This document shows positions 55,604 to 64,000 of a stretch of DNA of 64,000 bases, piece after piece. The translations under genes and the position numbers were made by a program. Under the pieces are notes generated by a model, which searched no databases, was not told the DNA's origin, and was given only the letters and a program-made list of their open reading frames with translations. This DNA is from Sporothrix humicola. Taxonomy: Eukaryota > Ascomycota > Sordariomycetes > Ophiostomatales > Ophiostomataceae. Where the stretch lies: the NCBI GenBank assembly GCA_021396245.1, contig WNYE01000067.1, forward strand, positions 62,001 through 126,000, written 5' to 3'. How positions within the stretch are numbered: position 1 is the stretch's first letter; the number at the start of each line of letters is the position of its first letter.

Positions 55604-57902
55604 ATGCCCTTCAATCCGTTTACGTCGGTGACTGGACGCAATGCCCTGACGTTGTTCGACATTCGGTGAGTTTTCTAGTTAAAAGCCTTGCTTTTACGGC
55701 TTTTTCTTGTTGATTTCTTGACTCTTGCTAACACTGCGGTACAGCCTCGAAAATGACTTCATTGTGTTCCGCGGCAACGAGCACGAGGCCAGCGGCCAGC
55801 TGCTCAAGGGCGTCCTCGCCATTTGCGTCCCGTCCAGCATCAAGATCGAAGACATCCACATGCGCCTAACCGGCACCCAGCGACTCGCCTGGACCGATCC
55901 CAAAGTCACACCTTCCGGCCTTGCCTCGACAAAGGTCGACCGCACACACAACATCCTCCATCACCAATGGGCCCCATTTTGGGGCACCCCCGGAAAGAGT
56001 GCCGTCCTTGAAAAGGGCAACTACGAATTTCCATTTGAGCTCATGTTGCCCGGAAACACATGCGAGAGCGTCGAGGGCCTGCACGAGGCCAGCATCACCT
56101 ACAAGCTCAAGGCCACCATTGCCCGCGGCAAGCTCGCCTACGATCTGCACGCCTACAAACATGTCCGGATTGTCCGCACCCTCGAGTCGTCTGCTCTCGA
56201 GTTTCTACACGCCATGAGCGTCGAGAACATCTGGCCGAACAAGGTCGAGTACTCTATTGTCGTCCCCCAGAAGGCCGTTGTCTTTGGCAGCCACATTCCA
56301 TTAGAATGCCGATTTACACCGCTGCTCAAGGGCCTTGAGCTCGGTGATATCACCGTCCGCCTCATGGAGATTCACGAGCTTGTGTCTTCGCCGCCTTCCG
56401 GTTCCAGCAACTACCACCAGGTTATGCGCGAGTTCAAGAACGAGAAGTCAGTGCAGAGCTGGACCGTCTCCGTCAACCGTGAGGAACACTGGCAGGAGAT
56501 GATCGAGGACACTGGTCAGGAGGGCTGGGTCGTCAACACCTCGCTCGACTTGCCCCGCAAGCTCGGTAGATGCATCCAGGATGTCAACGTCCACGGCATC
56601 AAGATTCGCCATAAGCTCAAGATGGTCGTGGCCCTGAAGAACCCCGACGGCCACATCTCGGAGCTGCGCGCTACCCTTCCCTTGACCATCTTCATCTCGC
56701 CCAACATTCCACTCGACGAGCACGGCAACCTGACTGCCCCCAGCGGCTCCGCGTCCACGAACGCCGCCGGCCTGAGCACAATCGCACCACCGGGCTACGG
56801 CGAGCACGTTCTGGACCAGCTTTATGATGACGTGGATATCCACAACTTGCAGACGCCAGCCCCTATGTCCGCCGTGCACAGTCCCATCTATGGCATGTCG
56901 CGCGCCGGTTCTAGTGAGAACCTAGCATCTATGGCCAACCCCAGCAATCCCGTCCACCCGGCCGCACTCACCTCGCGCTTGCAGGACGTATCAGCTCGCG
57001 AAATGGCCGTGCGTCGCAACAACCGCAGCTCCACCATCCTCACCCCGCCGGGCTCGTCATCAGACATGACCACTCCCTTCACCCCCATGCATCTTCCTCA
57101 CTCTTTTATGCAACGGTCGCAGTCTCAAGCAGCCGACCTCGGCACACTTGGCAACAATAACAACAACAACAACAACAACGCTCAGGCCAGCGGCACTGCC
57201 AGCGGCCCACACAGCCAACCTCAGTCTGAGGCCGTGTCCCGGCGCAATAGCGGCGAGTCGGGCCACAGCGACGGCAACAACAGCGATAACAGCGACCCCG
57301 AGCACGTCGACTTTGCCGACCTGCAAGAGCTTAGTAAGGTGCCCTCGTACGCTACTGCTATGAAGACTACGCGTGTGAATAAGATCACCGTGGGGGGCGA
57401 CTCCCAGCTGCCCGATTACATCACTGCCGCGTCACGTCCTGCCGCATCTCGCACATCATCTACCGCATCACTGCCAGCCAACTTTGCCAGCAGCAGCAGC
57501 ACCAACAACAACAGCAGCAGTGGTCTGGCGGCTGGCCAAGGCCAAACCAGCGAGCCGTTGTCACTCATTCACGAAGCTCCACAAGAGTCGGCGGCCGCGC
57601 TTGAGGTCACAAGCGCTCCTGCCAGCCGCTCCAACAGCAACGGTAGCGACAGTGGTGATGGCATCACCATCGCAAGCCCGCAACGCGTGCACCAGCGCAG
57701 CCGCACAGCTGGCTTCCAGCCGGATCAAGCCGCGACGTCTGCCGCTTCAGGCTCTGCCTCAGGAAACAGAAGTGGTCGTCGCCGGCCCCTATCGAGCAGC
57801 GTGTCTTTCCTCCACTCTCGGCACAGCCAACCCCCCAGCGGTGACTCCGACGAGCGCAGCTGGCTGCACTTGTTGCAGGCACGCGGCCGCGTTGCGACTT
57901 AG
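55604..57902 (+). CDS. Alpha-arrestin (CreD/ApyA, yeast Rod1/Art4-like)
   Basis: Ubiquitin-ligase adaptor that links Rsp5/HulA to plasma-membrane transporters; CreD-type members act in carbon catabolite repression. Exons 55604-55665 and 55745-57902 give 739 aa; the intron has a GTGAGT donor, CTAAC branch and TACAG acceptor. The join gives NALTLFDIRLENDFIVFRG, the start of the arrestin-N fold. Visible further on: IKIEDIHMRLTGTQRLAW, GNYEFPFELMLPG, ESSALEFLHAMSVENIWPNK, and the arrestin-C motifs LLKGLELGDITVRLMEIHEL, GIKIRHKLKMVVALKNPDG, LRATLPLTIFISPNIPLDE. A PPGY motif (about residue 369) before GEHVLDQLYDD is a WW-domain site for HulA. The C-terminal half is Ser/Pro/Asn-rich, with an Asn tract coded near 57151-57179. 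CreD and ApyA cannot be separated by eye. Confidence 0.92.
57151..57179 (+). repeat. AAC trinucleotide run (poly-Asn)
   Basis: Consecutive AAC/AAT codons encode eight to nine Asn in the disordered tail of the arrestin. Confidence 0.85.
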
Positions 57903-60833
57903 GATGTCCCTGTTCCTCACTCTCTTTCGCATACCATGCGCTCATTCTCTTCACCGCTCGGGTGGCGTAACACAGAAGCCCTCGAGAATCAACGGGATGC
58001 ATAGCCAACTGTGGCAAGTATCACCAACGGCGTACGACTAATATCAAAACACGATCCGGGAATTGGTTTTATCAGGAGTTCAGCGGCGTTTCGATATAGT
58101 TTTCATGTCCCATCTCTATTCCATTTGTTCATTCTTGTTCGCATTATTAGACCTTTGGGATCACTTTGGGCGGTCTTTTGCTTTTGTATCAGGATTGCAT
58201 GCGGGAGTTTCTTGCTTTTCATCATGGGGACAGCCCCTCATCACATTTACTTTCCTTTTTGTTTGTTTGTTTTCTTTCTCTTTCTTTCTTTCTTTCTTCC
58301 TACTCTTCCTTCTTCCCTTTTATTTTCTTTCTTCTCTTCAAGTATATATTATACCCCTTTAAATTTTACGAGTACTTATCCATTTTCAATAACCATTTCT
58401 CTTGTGACCCTTGACGTAGTGAAACAAGTACAGATTATGGCCGGCAATGATGGCGTTCGCACAAGTTGCAAAATATCGTGGAACTCCATGGCGGCCCAAC
58501 GTCGAGTCTTACAATGTGTCGTGCAGATAAAAGAGACAGCAGAAAATGGTGGGCGGCCAGACTCAGAATCAGCTGGCCACGGCCTAACCACAGGCCATCG
58601 GCGATCCCTTTGACCCTTCAACACTGGCATTTCTTTTTTCACCTTCTTTGTGGGAGTTTTTCCTCTTCCACCACTTCTGAAAGCCCATCCCACACTCGTC
58701 TTTTCATCTTCTGCCCCTCTGCTGCGCCCTCTTTTGCATGCTCAGAAAGGAAAATGATAGACCATTGTCTTCTAGACCGGGACCATCCCCGACTCAGGTT
58801 AGTGGATGCGCGCTGTGGGCTGCAAAATAGGACGAAAAGGGTCAGGCAGGACAGTGAGCGCAAAAGACAAGAGGAGAGGAAGATAAGAGGAATATCTAAG
58901 GCATAGGGAAGGTGGTGTGCTAGGCAGGCGGTATTCGGTTTGGGGGTCTAGGGGCAGAGGAAGGAGCGATGGGCGGTCATCGGATGAGGCCGAGCCATGG
59001 CGTACCTTCCGGCATTCGTGATGTGCAAGTCAGGACGATGTCTGAATACTGGATCAAAAAAGTCAACACAAATTAGATCAAAGTGGGAATAGAAACAAGA
59101 CACCACAAAGGCCTCCGTCGGAGAATAAAAAGGCAACATTTCGTCTCAAACAAGATGGGACGGGTAGAAAGGCTCAGCCAAGGGTCCTGGAATGTCGGGG
59201 TCCCGATCCGCTTCTTTTGGATCGTTGTTTTTTTGTGTTTTTTTTTTCTGATCCCAATTTTGTCGTCTTTCCGTGGTCTTCTCTTCGTCCTTCGTCCCTT
59301 TATCTTCCTTGTGCAGGGTTCACCATGGAATGTGGTCCAAAACATGCCTGCAGAGTTTCGCCGGCATTCGTGCCATCCGAGAGCCTCAGCCGTCATTGTG
59401 ACGGCTTTTTTCAAAAGGAAGGAAGAATGGAGGGGATTATGGGTGGTCTCAGTAGTGCAAGGTGGTGTGCTCCTTCCCTTGTCGTCCTGTCTTTTTGCCG
59501 AGTCTCTCCTTTTTCCTCCCCGCCAAGTGTCCACAGGTTGACGTCATAAGCTCTTTCCCTCTTCGTTTTTTTCTCGTGCCCCCCCATCCTCGAGCGTCCC
59601 AGCATATTCATCCCTACCTACGTAGTGTTGCAAAAGGTCGCGCTTGCCAGTTTGAGTATGTGCGTTCCACAACTTTTTTGCGATCGCTCTGGCCCTTTTG
59701 GTCGTGGATCCTGGCCCAGGCCCTGATCGGATTGCTCTTGCCTCTTTTTTGTCTTTATTGCATCGCATCATTTTCGTTTTGTTGTGTCGATCGCCGTTTC
59801 CTATATATGCGCCGGCAGTTTCCCTTTTTTCCTGTCCTTCCTTCCCTCTTCCCTTGTTTCCCCCTTTTCTGTGTTGCGTTCACTATTTTCCCCTAGATCC
59901 CTTTCTTCTCTCTCCAAGTTTTTAGTTCTGTCCTTTACTAAGAACCATCACTTTTTGGCTTCACTTTTGACGTTTTCCCCTGACCAAAGCCACTATCCTC
60001 CCTCTAATTCCTACAAACCTGCGCTTTTCGCCTCCTGTCCCTGGATCGACCGCTCGAAGAGGCCCTAGACAGCTTCTCCCACTATTGGTAAGTTCGCTCG
60101 TCGGCCCAGTCCTCTTTCAGCGTGTTTTTCTATCAATTTTTGTTGTTTTTCGTCGCTCTCTTTGTCTCGTCAACACGTCCAGCTACTGTTCTCAAGCCAT
60201 TTTTGTCTTGAATACTCGCGGTCTGGACTGTCGTCGGGCGCGTTTGACAGTGTCAGGCCATGCCCTAGCCCCCGTATCCGGAATCCTTACCGTCGTATTT
60301 GCGCGGCAGTGAGTGGTTCTGTTCAGGGGGCCTGTCTTGGCTTTCGTCGGGCACTTGGAGCATTCGTTCACCGCGCTGTGATGTTTTTGGATGGTCCAGC
60401 TGTGAAAGTGGATATCCCCACTCACAGTGGCCCCGCTGCACACGTCGACTGCGAGAACTCATTAAACCACTCGTCATTGTTGGGACTTTGCGGGACCCCG
60501 CTCTCACTCTCGTTCTCCTTGTGCTTTTGTGCTGCGGCGAACAGCTGGGTCTTCTCCGCTGATTACCCGTCGTTCAAGTTCTTGGCTTTCGTCTGACCTT
60601 TTGCCCTGACACTTTGGTTTCTTATTTCTCGAGTCGCGTCTACTCGTGGTTTATTTTGCATCTTTTTTATTTTAGTTTGTTTTCGTCAGCTAATCAAACT
60701 TGTCGAAACAACAGACCTCCGAGTTTACGAGTTACCTCTCCGATTCTGCAGGGACCCGTTGCGACTTGTGTCACCCTTTCCTCTAGATTCCCCTCACAAC
60801 CACCCCCCAATCGCGCCATAAACCTAGACCGCC
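57903..60833 (+). other. Gene-free interval and long leader of the BAR-PH gene
   Basis: 2.9 kb with no supported gene. Holds a TTTC microsatellite (58270-58298) and a long T/C-rich leader (59500-60070). At 60088 a GTAAGT donor could pair with GCTAAT...CAACAG at 60713, forming a 5' UTR intron of about 626 nt. Confidence 0.45.
58270..58298 (+). repeat. (TTTC)n microsatellite
   Basis: Imperfect TTTC/CTTT units, visible by eye. Confidence 0.85.
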
Positions 60834-62563
60834 ATGACGTCCGTCAAGCAGGACCTGCCGATTCGCCAAGGCACCGGCTTCACGTCCGTCACCAGCGCTG
60901 GCGACGAGGCTGTCCCTGATGCCGACCCGACCAGCGTAAGAATACATCTTTTTTTCGTTTAGGATAATGCCAGAACACCGTGGCTTGCGAGCAAAATCGT
61001 AAGAGACTAACAGCCCTTTGCTAGACCGCCGGTCTCCTGGCAGAACGCATCCAGGCATGGAAGCATGTTTGCGGCAACCTCGAGGACTACATTGGCCAAG
61101 TCGAGAAGGTGCACAAGGAAACAGCGAACCAGTATGAGAAGGTCCTCAAGACCATCTCCAAGCCCCTGCGCGAGGGCCAGCACTTCGACTCCCAGCTCGG
61201 CGGCATCAACGGTTTCTTCGACAACATGCGCGCCAACACTCAGGCCCTGATCAACACCAACCTCGAGACCGAGAAGAACCTCAAGGGCTCCGTCCTGCCC
61301 ATGCTCGAGCGCCTGCACAAGGAGATCAAGAACAAGGCCAAAGAGCTGGCCCAGGGCGCACAGAAGGGCGCCAAGGAGGTCGAGAAGGCCCGTCAAAACA
61401 CCCAGAAGCATATCGAACTGCTGGGCCAGCAGACAGCTGCCTTCGAGGCCACTGGCGGCAAGCTGGAGTCTTCCCAGGATCCCTACGTGATCAACCGCGG
61501 TGTCCTTTACCGCCTGAGCAAGCAGGTCGCTGAGGAGAACAACCACCGCAACGACCTCATCTCTGTCCAGGCCAACTTTGAGACTTTCGAGGCCCATGTT
61601 ATCGAGGTCCTGCAGCAGGCTATGGAGGCCTTCAACATGTTTGTCGGTGGCCAGGCCGACCGCGTCAGCGCTCTGTACGGCGACATGCTAAGCGCCGTCC
61701 AGCGCATTCCACCTGACATGGAGTGGAAGAGCTTCAACGAGCGCTTCAGCGATATCCTTGTTGACCGCAACGAGCCTCCCCGGACTGTCGAGGCTATCAC
61801 CTTCCCCAACCAGGACCACCAGAGTACACACGCCGTCATTGAGGGCAGCCTCGAGCGCAAGAGCCGCAACAAGCTCAGCTTCGGCACCAGCACGGGCTAC
61901 TATGTCGTCAGTCCGTCGCGCTTCCTCCACGAGTTCAAGGATTCAGACAACGTGCGCAAGGATCCTGTTCCGGAGATGAGCATCTACCTGCCCGAGGCCA
62001 CCATCGGCTCGCCCAACGGCGACAAGTTTAGCGTCAAGGGCAAGGACCGCGGCAAGTCCATGGGCAGCCGTCTGGCCGGTACCTCTGAGCTGCAGTTTAA
62101 GGCCCACAGCCCGGCCGATGCCGAGAAGTGGTACTATATCATCCTCGACGTTGCCGGTTCTGCCAACACCAGCCACGCTGAGACCGCTGTCTCCCCGACT
62201 TCGCCCACCATCGCTTCGCCCGCCTCGCCTTCGATCGCCTCGTCAGTCTCTCCCAAGCCCATTGCTGCTGCTGTTGCAGCACCGCCTGCAGCAGCTGCCG
62301 CCGCCGCTGCTACCTCAGCCTCGCCTTCGCCCTCACCAGCTCCCTCGTCTCCTGCGGTCACCTCGCCCGGTGTCACCTCCCCTGTTGTTACGTCTCCTGT
62401 GACAGCTGGCACGAACGCGGCCGTTGGTTTCTCGCCAGACACCAAGACCCCCGCAGTTTCTCACCAGGCTCAGGAGGCCGGCGTGACTTCTGCGGCGGCA
62501 GCTACCTCGCCCAAGGCTGTTGAGGCGGATTCGGCACCTGCACAGACTAAGGCGTTGGCTTAG
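60834..62563 (+). CDS. BAR-like plus PH domain protein, Slm1/Ask10 type
   Basis: Relatives (yeast Slm1/Slm2) bind PI(4,5)P2 and TORC2 at the plasma membrane and eisosomes. Exons 60834-60935 and 61025-62563 give 546 aa, with a GTAAGA donor and TGCTAG acceptor. The start MTSVKQDLPIRQGTGF has GCC-ATG context. Residues 35-270 are a helical F-BAR-like region (LAERIQAWKHVCGNLEDYI, YEKVLKTISKPLREG, EIKNKAKELAQGAQKGA, SVQANFETFEAHVIEVLQ). The PH domain lies at about residues 298-405 (IEGSLERKSRNKLSFG, GYYVVSPSRFLHEF, LQFKAHSPADAEKWYYII). The C-terminal 140 residues are Ala/Ser/Pro/Val-rich and disordered. Which Slm/Ask10 subgroup it belongs to is not decided. Confidence 0.9.
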
Positions 62564-64000
62564 GAGCCCTTTTCGTCTAATCCGTCGCATCCTGCTGCTT
62601 CTCCCCTTTCGGCCGAAGAGATGGAGGATTACTTGTCACCAAATGTGTGGTGACAAAAGTGCGGGAAGGTAAAGGTGTGAAGGACGGTTGGAAGAAAAGA
62701 AAAACGAGGCAAGCCAGAGATGCAAGAATTCGGGCGAAAGGTGAAAAACAAGAGTTTCTCGTCTCAACCGAGCATTGTCAGTAGTGTCAAGTGGCACCCC
62801 GTCGGACTGTTCCGGAAGACAGCCGGACAAGGCGAGGCTGCAAAGGCTTTACTGTAAATGGCCGAGATATCATGTTTAACCGATCGACGCCCGGGGGGGT
62901 ACAAGGACACCAAAATGAAAACGAGGCTGCCGTTGACAGCGAGTTGAGTGGGTGGGATGGCGAGGCACGGGCTAGAACGAGGACTGTGTATTCTTGGTTC
63001 CGAGTCTTCTTTTTTTGGTTTATTTATTTCTCTACGCCTTGCCACGCATTACGTTTTGTTTTAATCACGTTTTGGATCATATCTCGATTTTACTACCCCC
63101 TTATTATTATGACCTTCTTTTATTTTATCATGATTCGTGTAATTTATTATTCAAACTCTGTCCTGCATTTTTATTTCTGATATTGTTCCATGAGACCAGC
63201 GATGCCGCCCTTCTGTGTCACACTATCACGGGCTCAGCCTTGTCGTCAGCCCCTGCGTATGCCTTTTGCAACGCCTTGCAGGCCCTCTGCCGCCATCATC
63301 GAAGCATCTTTTGGTATCTGCTGGCTTTGTAGTGGTGCTTGTTCTCTTGGCTCTTCTCTTTGGTTTTAATTATTCGCTGTCGGCCCTGTGAGCGATTTTC
63401 CTTGACTTGTCCCATGCGGTAGGTTTCCAGCCAATACATCTCCAGCCTTGCGGCCGCCCAACACAGCAATGTAACCGACTTATCCCGCACGCCCAGCTCC
63501 GTTCTGCTCACCAACATATCCCCTTCGGTTTATCCTTCTTCGGTCACCTTCCCCGCATAGTTAAAGAAAAAAAAGCCTCTCATCTTGGAACCTCGTCTAT
63601 CGTCAACGATTGGATGCCCTGAATTTCGACGCCGACGCCTTTTCTTGAGCAATAAGGATGTCTGCCTTCTTGACCTTGTCCGAGTCTTGGGCACCAGGTG
63701 CGGGATGGGGGCTAAAATTGTATGCCTTGTACACACACCGTCTTCATGAGCGTTGATCTTTTAATTTCCGGGCAACGTGTCCGCGCTTAGCGACGTAGAT
63801 AACGCATGCAGCGATGCAACCATGAGCAGTCCAAGGCTGTTCGGGGGACCCTTTGATCGCCCATCGAACCTTCTCTGATTCTTCTTTGCAGACAAGGCCA
63901 TGCTAAGCCTCTTCTCTTCTGCATTTCCCCTTCTTCGTTTGACCGCCATTTGTGCCGTATTTGTGCAGAATCTGCCTTTTGTCGCCATTCTGCCACGTAC
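62564..64000. other. 3' region and unassigned right edge
   Basis: 3' untranslated sequence of the BAR-PH gene, then T-rich DNA (63000-63180). Only short frames without family signatures are seen. It may be promoter of a gene beyond the window. Confidence 0.45.

Noticed and set aside
1..64000. Transposons, CRISPR arrays, rRNA or a viral insertion
   Set aside because: No terminal repeats, transposase or polymerase motifs, spaced direct repeats or rRNA-like sequence were seen on either strand by eye.

Overview
The window is nuclear DNA of a filamentous ascomycete, most likely a Sordariomycete. Exons are GC-rich with NNC/NNG-biased codons. Introns are short (about 45-125 nt), with GTRNGT donors and CTAAC/CTGAC branch sites just upstream of the acceptor. 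Several proteins are fungus-specific: the creC/DMWD-type WD protein, a CreD/ApyA-type arrestin, a VIVID-type LOV photoreceptor and a GH7 cellobiohydrolase. There is no prokaryotic operon structure, no CRISPR and no recognisable transposon. One assembly gap (98 N) lies inside a 9-bp tandem repeat at 34326-34423.

Layout. 1-5.0 kb: the 5' part of HBS1/SKI7 (minus, running off the left edge), ENP2 (plus) and a small single-pass membrane protein (minus). 6.8-10.7 kb: a 1012-aa coiled-coil protein (plus) facing the three-exon gene for mitochondrial ribosomal protein bL33m (minus). 11.6-11.9 kb: a tentative small mitochondrial-leader protein. 13.2-21.4 kb: the compact housekeeping block, with alanine aminotransferase, RPN7, the mRNA cap methyltransferase ABD1 and a 622-aa fungal membrane protein. 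22.4-24.2 kb: a chain of strong minus-strand splice signals around a possible 51-aa ORF. 24.6-27.0 kb: a fungal Fpg/MutM-type DNA glycosylase and a SnoaL-like protein. 31.1-34.2 kb: a secreted GH7 cellobiohydrolase converging on a VIVID/ENVOY-type blue-light receptor. 37.5-41.8 kb: the SUMO ligase NSE2 and the Miro GTPase GEM1. 43.2-45.4 kb: creC. 55.6-57.9 kb: an alpha-arrestin. 60.8-62.6 kb: a BAR+PH protein of the Slm1 type. The intervals at 27-31, 34.9-37.4, 45.4-55.6 and 57.9-60.8 kb hold no supportable gene. They carry pyrimidine-rich leader-like DNA and short random ORFs.

How the genes relate. Most are housekeeping genes with no shared pathway: translation quality control, ribosome assembly, the proteasome, capping, DNA repair and mitochondrial dynamics. 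A looser theme is carbon and light sensing. CreC belongs to the CreB deubiquitinase complex of carbon catabolite repression, and the arrestin is of the type that works with HulA/Rsp5. The cellobiohydrolase is a classic catabolite-repressed target, and VIVID/ENVOY proteins modulate cellulase expression in Trichoderma. Whether their proximity matters is inference. The most informative new models are a two-isoform HBS1/SKI7 locus, a 13-nt first exon for bL33m, a 5-nt first coding exon for creC, a C-terminal intron in GEM1 and an in-frame Thr/Ser repeat upstream of the LOV core.
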